The position numbers and the translations under genes were made by a program. The notes below the pieces were generated by a model. The model was given only the letters and a program-made list of their open reading frames with translations, was not told the DNA's origin and searched no databases. From positions 157,027-221,026 of the forward strand of contig JBNLBS010000003.1 of assembly GCA_050303415.1 (NCBI GenBank): a stretch of DNA of 64,000 nt, given 5' to 3'. Below are positions 8,844 through 16,871 of the stretch, in pieces; position 1 is the first letter of the stretch; every line of letters starts with the position of its first letter. The stretch is from JBNLBS01 sp050303415 (GTDB lineage: Bacteria; Pseudomonadota; Gammaproteobacteria; Methylococcales; Methylomonadaceae).

Positions 8844-9941
8844 ATGGAAAAAATTAAGTTACTGATTATTGATGATTCAGCTTTAGTCAGAAAAATGTTA
8901 ACGGAGATTTTTAACTCATCTCCAGATATAGAAGTTGTGGGTACAGCTGCGGATCCGATTATTGCAAGGAATAAAATAAAACAACTTAATCCGGATGTGA
9001 TTACACTGGATATAGAAATGCCTCGTATGGACGGTTTAACCTTCCTACGCAATTTAATGCGTCTAAGGCCCATGCCGGTAGTGATGATTTCAACACTGAC
9101 TGAAAAGGGAGCTGATGTAACACTAGAAGCATTGGAAATGGGCGCTATAGATTTTGTTGCCAAACCCAAGCTTAATGTCGGAACATCACTATGTGATTAT
9201 GCTGATGAAATTATAGAGAAGGTTAAAGTTGCATCTAAGGCTCATGTAAAGCCGTTAAAGGTTGAGGTTAAAAAGCGAACTACAGTTACAACTTCTACCG
9301 TATCGACTATTGAAGGTAAACACAGTGCAGATGTTATTTTAAAGTCAGCGGCGCCCAAAAAACATTTTAAAACGACAGATAAAATAATTGCGCTCGGGGC
9401 TTCGACGGGTGGCACAGAAGCAATTAAAGCTGTTGTGAAAGATCTGCCGGCACAATCTCCGGCAATTGTCATATCACAACATTTACCTGCCGCTTTTAGT
9501 GATTCATTCGCTAAACATGTTAATGATATTACTGATATGAATGCAACCGTTGCAGTGAATAGGCAGCAGATTATCCCGGGGAACATTTATATTGCACCGG
9601 GTGATATGCATTTGTTAGTTGTAAGGGATGGTGCTCGTTATGTTATTGAGCTAAATGATGGGCCTTTGGTTAATCGGCACAAGCCGGCAGTTGATGTAAT
9701 GTTCCGTTCGGTTGCACAAAATGTTGGTCCCAATGCTATTGGTGTGCTTTTAACTGGTATGGGCGCCGATGGGGCAATGGGTATGAAAGAAATGCATGAT
9801 GCCGGTGCTAAGACAATCATTCAGAATAAAGAAAGTAGTGTTGTGTGGGGAATGCCGGGGGAGGCATTTAAACTGGGTTGCACTGATTTCGTTTTGGGTT
9901 TGGATAAAGTTGCTGATCAAATTGTCGATTTGTGTAAATAG
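8844..9941 (+). CDS. cheB: Receptor methylesterase CheB
   Basis: CheB removes methyl groups from receptors and deamidates glutamines when phosphorylated by CheA. The 365-residue protein has a receiver domain with the phospho-acceptor D56 in LDIEMP and K in FVAKPK. A basic linker rich in threonine and valine follows, then the esterase domain with its triad: Ser in LGASTGGTEA near 187, His in SQHLPA near 210 and Asp in GMGADGAMG near 306. The gene starts 10 bases after cheD. Domains and length are standard. Confidence 0.96.
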   Translation: MEKIKLLIIDDSALVRKMLTEIFNSSPDIEVVGTAADPIIARNKIKQLNPDVITLDIEMPRMDGLTFLRNLMRLRPMPVVMISTLTEKGADVTLEALEMGAIDFVAKPKLNVGTSLCDYADEIIEKVKVASKAHVKPLKVEVKKRTTVTTSTVSTIEGKHSADVILKSAAPKKHFKTTDKIIALGASTGGTEAIKAVVKDLPAQSPAIVISQHLPAAFSDSFAKHVNDITDMNATVAVNRQQIIPGNIYIAPGDMHLLVVRDGARYVIELNDGPLVNRHKPAVDVMFRSVAQNVGPNAIGVLLTGMGADGAMGMKEMHDAGAKTIIQNKESSVVWGMPGEAFKLGCTDFVLGLDKVADQIVDLCK

Positions 9942-9950
9942 GATGAGTGA

Positions 9951-11153
9951 ATGTTTGCTTGCGTAAAAAAAATGCGGTACCCGATTATATTAACGGTTGT
10001 TGCTATGTGTTTACCTGTTCTTCTCCCTATTGAGATTTTATATTGGTTAGTTGTTCCACTAATTGCGCTTAGTTGGTTTTTCTTTGTTTATAAATGTCAG
10101 CAATCAGAGCCACAAATACCTGAAATAGATACATATTCAGAAGAAAAATTGCAGAAAAAAATTGATCAATATCTGATGGGGCTTGAAAATTGCGCCAGAC
10201 AAGAAATTCAATCATTTCAGGCAGAACTTGACCAGATCAGGACCGTAGTTTCGGATGCTGTTGAGGTAATGTCTAGCAGTTTTAATGGTATCAATCATCT
10301 CGCCGGTACTCAGGCAGAGGCTGTATACAGCATGATGGCTAATTTGAGTAATTCAGAGAATAGTGATCATGAACATCATATTAATTTTAGCGATTTCGCT
10401 AAAGAAACTGACACAGTATTAAAGTTTTTTATTGAGCATATTTTAGACATTAGTAAAGAAAGTATGAATATGGTCAACATTATTAATGATGTTGATGTTC
10501 ATATGACAAAAGTTGAAAAATTATTGACCGATGTGCAAGGTATTGCTGATCAGACTAATTTACTGGCTCTGAATGCAGCCATTGAGGCTGCACGTGCCGG
10601 TGAAGCAGGACGAGGGTTTGCAGTGGTAGCCGATGAAGTTAGGAATTTATCGAGAAACTCCGATAAATTTAGTGAAGAAATAAGAACAGTTGTCACATCG
10701 TCAAAAAGAAATATCAGTCAGGCGCAAAAAATGATCGGCAAAATGGCTTCAAAAGATATGAATATTGCCATTACTTCAAAGGCCCGCATTGATGAAATGA
10801 TGGAAGATATCGCTAAAATTAATGAAGCAGTTGCATTAAAACTAACAGAGGTGTCGGGGTTGACCGCTGAAATTGAAACCAATGTAGGGGCTGCAGTGCG
10901 GGCACTACAGTTTGAAGATTTAGCCCGTCAATTGGTTGAATATATACAATTAAATACAGAACGGATTCAAGCCTTGGTCGATGAAGTGCGAATTGGTCTG
11001 GGCTCGTTTAAAACCGGTAATCATGAAATCTGGTTTAATGAACTGGAGCAGGGCATAAAACGGTTGGATGATATGAAAGAGCAGTGGGATATCCGGGATC
11101 ATAAAGCTGTTGCGCAAGGGTCGATGGATGAAGGTGAAATTGATTTATTTTAA
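9951..11153 (+). CDS. Membrane-anchored receptor-like signalling protein without ligand domain
   Basis: A 400-residue methyl-accepting-type protein. It has two closely spaced membrane segments at about 8-45 with almost no periplasmic loop. A cytoplasmic helical region follows, with the CheA/CheW-binding hairpin tip ADQTNLLALNAAIEAARAGEAG near 198. There is no HAMP, PAS, Cache or other recognisable sensor domain. It may therefore sense membrane state, or receive its signal from a soluble partner such as the di-iron protein encoded 1.1 kb downstream. The C-terminus is DEGEIDLF, matching the tail of CheD, rather than a CheR pentapeptide. It directly follows cheB. Confidence 0.9.
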   Translation: MFACVKKMRYPIILTVVAMCLPVLLPIEILYWLVVPLIALSWFFFVYKCQQSEPQIPEIDTYSEEKLQKKIDQYLMGLENCARQEIQSFQAELDQIRTVVSDAVEVMSSSFNGINHLAGTQAEAVYSMMANLSNSENSDHEHHINFSDFAKETDTVLKFFIEHILDISKESMNMVNIINDVDVHMTKVEKLLTDVQGIADQTNLLALNAAIEAARAGEAGRGFAVVADEVRNLSRNSDKFSEEIRTVVTSSKRNISQAQKMIGKMASKDMNIAITSKARIDEMMEDIAKINEAVALKLTEVSGLTAEIETNVGAAVRALQFEDLARQLVEYIQLNTERIQALVDEVRIGLGSFKTGNHEIWFNELEQGIKRLDDMKEQWDIRDHKAVAQGSMDEGEIDLF

Positions 11154-11248
11154 TTTATCCGGCTTAGGTTATAAAAAAAGATGATTTAAACTAGAATATA
11201 TCAGTTAACTGATAATATAAAATTGTAGTGATTGAATAGGAAAGTTAA

Positions 11249-11551
11249 ATGGCTGTAGATACCCAGATTGACAAAGATAAGAAAGTCTTAACAATAAAAA
11301 TTAATGGGCGTTTTGATTTTGCTGTGCATCAGGATTTTCGTAAAGCAACCGATCAGGCTGAAGGCGTGTCAACCATCATTGTAGATTTAAAAAATACAGA
11401 ATACATAGATAGTTCGGCTTTAGGTATGTTATTGGTTTTGCGTGATAAAGTTGGTGAAAGGCAAGAAGCTGTTCAATTGATTAATGCCAAGCCGGATGTT
11501 AGTAAAATCTTACAGATCGCAAATTTTGATAAATTGTTTACTGTAATTTAA
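11249..11551 (+). CDS. Stand-alone STAS protein, anti-anti-sigma-like
   Basis: A 100-residue single STAS domain with the conserved YIDSSALGMLLVLRD loop, where the serine is the phosphorylation site of SpoIIAA/RsbV-like proteins. Such proteins bind an anti-sigma kinase or another partner when dephosphorylated by a PP2C phosphatase. A PP2C-type response regulator with an HPt partner is encoded at 62-63.8 kb, the same type of set as HptB-HsbR-HsbA of Pseudomonas. Whether they work together cannot be told from sequence. It stands alone, 95 bases after the receptor gene and 56 before the next gene. Confidence 0.88.
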   Translation: MAVDTQIDKDKKVLTIKINGRFDFAVHQDFRKATDQAEGVSTIIVDLKNTEYIDSSALGMLLVLRDKVGERQEAVQLINAKPDVSKILQIANFDKLFTVI

Positions 11552-11607
11552 TTTGATTTTAATGCGGTTTTCTGGCTATCAGAAAAAAAAGAGCAAGCAG
11601 GTAAATA

Positions 11608-12222
11608 ATGAATTCAAATAATACAGCTTCACAATTTGTTGCCGTTGCATCCATAGCTGCTGAATTGAGTGAGGTTATGAATGTCGCTAAAGAGATATCT
11701 CTTGCTGCTGCCAATGCAAAGGCAATCGCTTTTAGAGCGGGTGAACAGGCTAAAGGTTTTCAGCCGATCACAGATTTTATTAATGAGTTGGCTAAAGATA
11801 CCATCGAATTAGTTAATGCCATTAATGATAGAGCATTAAATCTTTATCAGTTAACCGTTACTGAGTCCAGAGTAAGTACAGGTTATGAAAAATTTGAGCT
11901 GGTTGTCAAACTGTCTGAAGGTGCGCCTTATCAGAGCTCAATGATGAATCCTCTGGAAAAAGCAAAACTTAATATGATTGAGAGTAATCGCGAGTTTAAA
12001 CTGCATGTATCGCAGTTGTTGGATCAATTACAAGAAGTGATGTATCCGGCGCGTGCTGCCCGTGTAATTGCTGCTAACTCTCGTATTGAGGCATCTCAAG
12101 CGGGAGAATACCTGCAGAGTTTACAAGCAGTGGCGGAGAGTGTTGATAATGCGGCACAAGTTATTCATGATAATGTACAGCGATGTAGAAGTGCATTATC
12201 CATTATTTTAATAGCAGATTAA
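11608..12222 (+). CDS. Small soluble protein resembling chemoreceptor hairpin tips
   Basis: A 204-residue, mostly helical protein with no membrane segment. Two stretches echo the conserved receptor tip: AANAKAIAFRAGEQAKGF near 30-47 and IAANSRIEASQAGEYLQSL near 148-166. Compare NAAIEAARAGEQGRGF in true receptors. The spacing and the lost residues mean it is not a normal receptor; it looks like a degenerate or duplicated tip that could still touch CheW or CheA. It lies between the STAS gene and the di-iron sensor gene, which starts 28 bases after its stop. I infer an adaptor role between the sensor and the array; the function is unknown. Confidence 0.7.
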   Translation: MNSNNTASQFVAVASIAAELSEVMNVAKEISLAAANAKAIAFRAGEQAKGFQPITDFINELAKDTIELVNAINDRALNLYQLTVTESRVSTGYEKFELVVKLSEGAPYQSSMMNPLEKAKLNMIESNREFKLHVSQLLDQLQEVMYPARAARVIAANSRIEASQAGEYLQSLQAVAESVDNAAQVIHDNVQRCRSALSIILIAD

Positions 12223-12250
12223 TGCTGGGCATCCAGAGGGCTTTTTTAAC

Positions 12251-12979
12251 ATGAAAATGAGCAAAATTTACGAAGGATCGTATCAGTGGATAATGTTAGG
12301 CAGGGATGAAAATAAACCGGATAAAATTATTGATACCAATCAATATATCGTTAGAACTAATAACCGATGTTTATTGATTGATCCAGGTGGTGTTGAATTA
12401 TTTGCACCGATGTTGGCTGCAGTATTGCATTATGCACCGGTAGAAGAAATTACAGATTTATTTGCCTCACATCAGGATCCGGATATTATTTCTTCCCTTG
12501 GGCTTTGGGATCAGGCTTTGCCAAATGCCAAGTTACATGCCTCTGCTTTATGGGAGGGTTTTTTGCGTCATTTTGGTTGTGACCATATTGAATATGTTCC
12601 TTTGAACGATAATGGCGGCGTCATTAATCTGGGCAGTGTAGAGTTAAAAATTATTCCTGCGCATTATCTACATGCTTCCGCCAATTTCCATATTTATGAT
12701 CCTAAAGCGAAAATATTGATGTCGGGTGATGTAGGCGCGGCCCTAGAGGCGCCGAATGCACCTATTTTTGTTGAAAATTTTGATACACATGTTGAAAAAA
12801 TGCGGTTTTTTCATCAACGCTGGATGCCATCCGAACGAGCTAAAAAAAATTGGATAGAGCGTGTACGTGAACTTGATATAGATATTTTAGCACCTCAACA
12901 TGGTCGAATGTTTAAAGGGGATGATGTTAAACGGTTCTTAGATTGGTTTGATGCTTTACCTGTAGGTGTTGTCGTTTAA
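12251..12979 (+). CDS. ODP-type di-iron metallo-beta-lactamase-fold protein, probable oxygen sensor
   Basis: A 242-residue protein with the flavodiiron-type metallo-beta-lactamase fold but no flavodoxin domain. The metal ligand pattern is visible: H74-x-D76-x-D78, H141 (or H138) in PAHYLHASANFHIYD, D160 in MSGDVG and H217 in APQHGRM. In FprA-type enzymes this centre reduces oxygen or NO. Stand-alone ODP proteins are known to act as oxygen/iron sensors for CheA in Treponema denticola. It is the last gene of the chemosensory cluster, directly after the receptor-tip-like gene, and is followed by a strong hairpin terminator. Family assignment is confident from fold motifs; the sensor role is inferred from context and the known homologue. 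Confidence 0.85.
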   Translation: MKMSKIYEGSYQWIMLGRDENKPDKIIDTNQYIVRTNNRCLLIDPGGVELFAPMLAAVLHYAPVEEITDLFASHQDPDIISSLGLWDQALPNAKLHASALWEGFLRHFGCDHIEYVPLNDNGGVINLGSVELKIIPAHYLHASANFHIYDPKAKILMSGDVGAALEAPNAPIFVENFDTHVEKMRFFHQRWMPSERAKKNWIERVRELDIDILAPQHGRMFKGDDVKRFLDWFDALPVGVVV

Positions 12980-13034
12980 TTTTTTTATTACCAAATTAAG
13001 GTTGGTAATGTTTTGTTCCTATTTTATTCCGCAC

Positions 13035-13058
13035 AAAGCCTCTTTCTCTAGAGGCTTT
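13035..13058. terminator. Hairpin terminator between convergent genes
   Basis: AAAGCCTCT at 13035-13043 pairs perfectly with AGAGGCTTT at 13050-13058 around a 6-base loop, and a short T run follows. It lies between the plus-strand di-iron gene and the minus-strand membrane gene and can serve both. Confidence 0.8.
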
Positions 13059-13552
13059 TATTCAAGTAGCTTGACAAAAGCATGATTTAACAACAGTAAT
13101 GTTACCGTAATCGGATAAAGCAAAAAATGCTCTGGCAGCATTAAGCTTAAAGTGATTCCAAGCATAATCGTCCCCGGTTGTAATTTACTTTTTTGATATA
13201 AGGAACGCATGGTTTTTCGACTGTGAAAATCGATGTGTTGGTGCTGACTGATAATAAATAGCGGGATTGCTGCACTGATAAAAGTAAAGTAGATTGGGTA
13301 AAAATAAAAAATTGGTGAATTGTCTATAAACAGGGGGTGCCAGTTTTGATACCAAACAAGCACCGTAGCACTTAGAAATAAATCGTAAATGACATTTATG
13401 CTGTGTTTTAAAAAAAAATAACTTGAAAAACTCAGCAACATAATTGCACTGCCAATATAAAAAACAGCAGGGTTGTTTAAAATAGCCAATAATGAATGTT
13501 TACTCTGTACCAGAAAACTTAGGGCAAGATTAATTGATATAAAAACAGGCAT
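13058..13552 (-). CDS. Small multi-pass membrane protein of unknown function
   Basis: I do not recognise this 164-residue protein. It is hydrophobic, with about four to five membrane segments separated by short loops and a basic loop containing HQHIDFHSRKTMRSLYQKSK in the middle. Its stop is at the foot of the terminator hairpin shared with the chemotaxis cluster. It is transcribed away from ppsA and stands alone. Codon usage and AT content look like the neighbours. No catalytic motif is visible. Confidence 0.65.
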   Translation of the reverse strand: MPVFISINLALSFLVQSKHSLLAILNNPAVFYIGSAIMLLSFSSYFFLKHSINVIYDLFLSATVLVWYQNWHPLFIDNSPIFYFYPIYFTFISAAIPLFIISQHQHIDFHSRKTMRSLYQKSKLQPGTIMLGITLSLMLPEHFLLYPITVTLLLLNHAFVKLLE

Positions 13553-13747
13553 ATTAACTCGCTGTGGATTTTTAAAAGAGAAAAATGAACTAAGCGGATA
13601 TAAATGTATTTTCTGTAGTGCAATATTCTACATTATTATTGTAGGCAAATGTCTTCACTCAGCGGGTTAGTATAAAAATTAGTCTTTTTAAGGCAAGACC
13701 TTGATTTATTTTGAAATATATGGGTTATCGGTGTCTTATTTACAAAC

Positions 13748-13770
13748 TTATCCACAAATGATGTGGATAA
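13748..13770. promoter_or_regulatory. Head-to-head pair of perfect DnaA boxes upstream of ppsA
   Basis: TTATCCACA at 13748-13756 and its exact reverse complement TGTGGATAA at 13762-13770 are separated by five bases. Each is a perfect match to the high-affinity DnaA box consensus. A weaker TTATTTACA precedes at 13738. The pair sits in the 307-base gap (13553-13859) that otherwise holds only the ppsA leader and presumed promoter. Binding by DnaA is an inference. Confidence 0.55.
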
Positions 13771-13889
13771 TTAAAGATAGAGAGGAATCTTTTCGGGCGG
13801 GGTTTTATTTTTTTGAGCAATAAAATTTCTGACATTCTTTTTTTAACAAAGAGTGGATTTTGTCAATACACACAGTATCGGAGCATGGT

Positions 13890-16301
13890 ATGGCGGGCGC
13901 AGGAAATTATATTCGTTGGTTTAATGAAATAACGATTGAAGATATCCCATTGGTTGGGGGAAAGAATGCTTCGTTAGGTGAAATGTATCAGGTGCTGGGA
14001 CCTTCCGGGGTGATAGTTCCCAATGGTTTTGCCATTACTGCTCAGGCTTATCGATATATGCTTAACCAAGCCAATATCTGGGAACAACTGAAACAGACTT
14101 TAAGTGGACTGGATCCTGATAATGTTGCAGACTTGGCTCAGCGCGCACAACAGGCTAGAAATATTATCCTGCAGGCTCCGATTCCTGAGGCGTTGGAACA
14201 ACAGATATTAACGGCCTTTACTGAATTACAACAGCTATATGGTGAACAGTTGACCGTCGCTGTTCGTAGCTCAGCAACTGCAGAAGACCTCCCTAATGCC
14301 AGTTTTGCCGGCCAGCAGGATACCTATCTTAATATTAAAGGAGGGCAGGATTTATTAAGTGCCTGCAAACGTTGTTTTGCCAGTCTGTTTACCGATAGGG
14401 CCATTCACTATCGGATAGATAAAGGTTTTGATCATTTTAAAGTTGCTTTATCCATAGCTGTCATGAAAATGGTACGTTCTGATTTGGCTACCAGTGGTGT
14501 TATGTTTACGTTGGATACAGAATCTGGCTTTGATGAGGTGGTTTTTATTACTGCAGCCTATGGATTAGGTGAAAATGTGGTTCAGGGGGCGGTGGATCCG
14601 GATGAATTTTATGTGCACAAGCCTACTTTTGAAAAGGGTTTTAAAGCAGTATTGCGACGCATCTTAGGCGCCAAGTTGATAAAAATGGTCTATGCCGAAG
14701 GTGAAAGTGATCAGGCGGTTAAAAATATTTCAACGACAGCAAAGGAAAGGACTCGTTATTGTTTAACCGATAAAGATGTTTTAACTCTTGCCGACTATGC
14801 TATCAGCATAGAAAAACATTACAGTGATAAGGCGGGTTTTTCCAGGCCAATGGATATTGAATGGGCTAAAGATGGTATAGATGGTCAGCTGTATATTGTT
14901 CAGGCCAGGCCGGAAACGGTTCAGTCTCAAAAACAGGCATCTGTTATAGAGCATTATCAACTTAACCAGCAGGCGGAAGCCATTATTACCGGACATGCGG
15001 TAGGCAGCAAAATTGCTCAAGGTCAGGCTCATGTGATTGAACATGTCTCGCAATTACCCGATTTTAAATCAGGTGATGTATTGGTGGCCGATATGACCTC
15101 GCCGGACTGGGAACCGGTCATGAAAATGGCATCAGCTATTGTAACCAACAAAGGCGGACGCACCTGTCATGCCGCAATTATAGCGCGGGAATTGGGGGTG
15201 CCGGCCGTGATTGGCTGCGAACATGCAACGCAAAAAATTGCCGATAAGACAATGGTTACAGTGTCCTGTGCCGAAGGTGATATCGGCAAGGTTTATCCGG
15301 GACAACTCGAATTTGATATTGAAACAGCTGATTTAACAGACCTAGCCAAGCCAAAAACTAAGGTCATGTTGAACTTGGGTAACCCGGAACTGGCATTTAA
15401 AACCCGCTTCTTACCGAATGATGGAGTCGGCCTGGCAAGAATGGAATTTATTATTGCCCAGCACATTAAAGCGCATCCCATGGCCTTGCTGTACCCGGAA
15501 AAGATCAATAATGAGGCGGAGCGTCAACAGATAGGTCAATTGATAGCCGGTTATAAGACAGGTGCCGACTATTTTATTCAACACTTATCCGAGGGCGTGG
15601 CAACCATTGCCGCAGCTTTTTACCCCAAGCCGGTCGTGGTAAGAATGTCGGATTTTAAAACTAATGAATATGCTTCATTGCTGGGCGGGCAGTGGTTTGA
15701 GCAGAATGAAGCCAATCCAATGATTGGTTTTAGAGGTGCAGCACGCTATACGCACCCGAATTATACTGAAGGTTTTGCTTTGGAATGTGCCGCCATGAAA
15801 CGTGTGCGCGAAGAGATGGGCTTAACTAATGTTATTTTAATGATTCCGTTTTGTCGGCGTGAAATTGAAGCGGAAAAGGTTATTAATCGGATGGCTGAAC
15901 TGGGGCTTAAGCGTGGTAACAACGGCCTTAAAATTTATATGATGTGTGAGATTCCAAATAATGTTATTCGAATTGATGCCTTTGCCAGATATTTTGATGG
16001 CTTTTCCATTGGCTCCAATGATTTAACGCAATTGACTTTGGGCGTGGACAGGGATTCTGAAATTGTTGCCGAGGATTTTGATGAACGTGATCCGGGTGTA
16101 AAAGCCATGATTCAAATGGCGGTAGAGGGCGCTAAACGAAACGGCAAGCATTCCGGCTTGTGTGGACAAGCACCATCCGACTATACCGAAATGGCGGAGT
16201 TTCTGGTTGAAATCGGTATCGATTCGATGAGCTTAACACCCGATACCGTGCTGAAAACGATTAAACATATTTTAACGATAGAAAATAAACAAGAACAATG
16301 A
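13890..16301 (+). CDS. ppsA: Phosphoenolpyruvate synthase
   Basis: PEP synthase turns pyruvate, ATP and water into PEP, AMP and phosphate, feeding gluconeogenesis. The 803-residue protein has the N-terminal ATP-binding domain (VGGKNASLGEM near 18). The central phosphohistidine domain has its motif GGRTCHAAIIARELG near 421, and the C-terminal TIM-barrel PEP domain carries the catalytic Cys in SGLCGQAPSD near 755. The ATG at 13890 is chosen because GGAG sits six bases upstream at 13880. An in-frame TTG at 13860, giving ten more residues, also has a plausible ribosome site. A palindrome of DnaA boxes lies about 120 bases upstream. The 3' end nearly touches the convergent chaperone gene. Confidence 0.95.
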   Translation: MAGAGNYIRWFNEITIEDIPLVGGKNASLGEMYQVLGPSGVIVPNGFAITAQAYRYMLNQANIWEQLKQTLSGLDPDNVADLAQRAQQARNIILQAPIPEALEQQILTAFTELQQLYGEQLTVAVRSSATAEDLPNASFAGQQDTYLNIKGGQDLLSACKRCFASLFTDRAIHYRIDKGFDHFKVALSIAVMKMVRSDLATSGVMFTLDTESGFDEVVFITAAYGLGENVVQGAVDPDEFYVHKPTFEKGFKAVLRRILGAKLIKMVYAEGESDQAVKNISTTAKERTRYCLTDKDVLTLADYAISIEKHYSDKAGFSRPMDIEWAKDGIDGQLYIVQARPETVQSQKQASVIEHYQLNQQAEAIITGHAVGSKIAQGQAHVIEHVSQLPDFKSGDVLVADMTSPDWEPVMKMASAIVTNKGGRTCHAAIIARELGVPAVIGCEHATQKIADKTMVTVSCAEGDIGKVYPGQLEFDIETADLTDLAKPKTKVMLNLGNPELAFKTRFLPNDGVGLARMEFIIAQHIKAHPMALLYPEKINNEAERQQIGQLIAGYKTGADYFIQHLSEGVATIAAAFYPKPVVVRMSDFKTNEYASLLGGQWFEQNEANPMIGFRGAARYTHPNYTEGFALECAAMKRVREEMGLTNVILMIPFCRREIEAEKVINRMAELGLKRGNNGLKIYMMCEIPNNVIRIDAFARYFDGFSIGSNDLTQLTLGVDRDSEIVAEDFDERDPGVKAMIQMAVEGAKRNGKHSGLCGQAPSDYTEMAEFLVEIGIDSMSLTPDTVLKTIKHILTIENKQEQ

Positions 16302-16310
16302 TTTAAATGT

Positions 16311-16871
16311 TCAGTTTATTTCAAATAATTGGTTTTCAAGTTCGATAAAGGCATGCCCAAAGGCTGCAACAGCCTGGTAAAAATTGGCGTTTCCTGACTG
16401 TTTTAAGTCACTAAAAAAACGAATAAACCACGGGTTAATATGGTGTTGGTAAAAATCAGCTTGCCCCGGATTTTGTTCAATGATCAATAACGCCATAACT
16501 TCACAAATCGCACTGATATGGTCTTCCGGGTGGGAATTATGAATTTGTCGTTGAATCCCCAGTTTAATTAAATCCTGCCTTAATAAAGCCAGCGGTTTTT
16601 CCATTAAAAAACCGGTTAAATAATATGAACTGTAGGGTAAAAGTTCACCGCGGCTCAGGCCTATAAACAACGTATTAAACTCCTGCTCCACATCTTTGGA
16701 ATTGGATTGAGCGGCTAGTCTAGTCAGGTTATACCAGGCTATTTCCAGCGTAGTGGTATTTTGTCTTGACTGAACTTGTGCAAGGGTGGTGAGTAGTGCT
16801 TTCTCAGCCGGTGCGATTAATAAATTGGCTAATAATTGATAGTATTGTGCTCTGAGTTGATGATCATTCAT
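16311..16871 (-). CDS. TorD/DmsD-family molybdoenzyme chaperone
   Basis: A 186-residue all-helical protein with the family's LLSRGELLPYSSYYLTGFLMEKPLA-like central region (GLSRGELLPYSSYY) and the HPEDHISAICEVMALL motif that marks TorD-like chaperones. These bind the twin-arginine leader and help insert the molybdenum cofactor. Its ATG at 16871 overlaps the stop of the upstream polyferredoxin gene by 8 bases, so the two are coupled. No molybdoenzyme gene is adjacent. The formate dehydrogenase operon at 55-59.6 kb is the obvious client, since the same two accessory genes accompany formate dehydrogenase in other bacteria. The upstream extension to 16910 is rejected because it would overlap further. 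Confidence 0.85.
   Translation of the reverse strand: MNDHQLRAQYYQLLANLLIAPAEKALLTTLAQVQSRQNTTTLEIAWYNLTRLAAQSNSKDVEQEFNTLFIGLSRGELLPYSSYYLTGFLMEKPLALLRQDLIKLGIQRQIHNSHPEDHISAICEVMALLIIEQNPGQADFYQHHINPWFIRFFSDLKQSGNANFYQAVAAFGHAFIELENQLFEIN

Noticed and set aside
11568..11586. TTTTCTG/CAGAAAA hairpin between the small STAS gene and the next gene as a terminator
   Set aside because: It is AT-rich with a 7-base stem and is followed by an A run, not a T run, on the coding strand, so terminating activity is doubtful.
13473..13670. 65-codon plus-strand frame overlapping the membrane protein gene
   Set aside because: Mostly antisense to the better-supported minus-strand gene, with no ribosome site.
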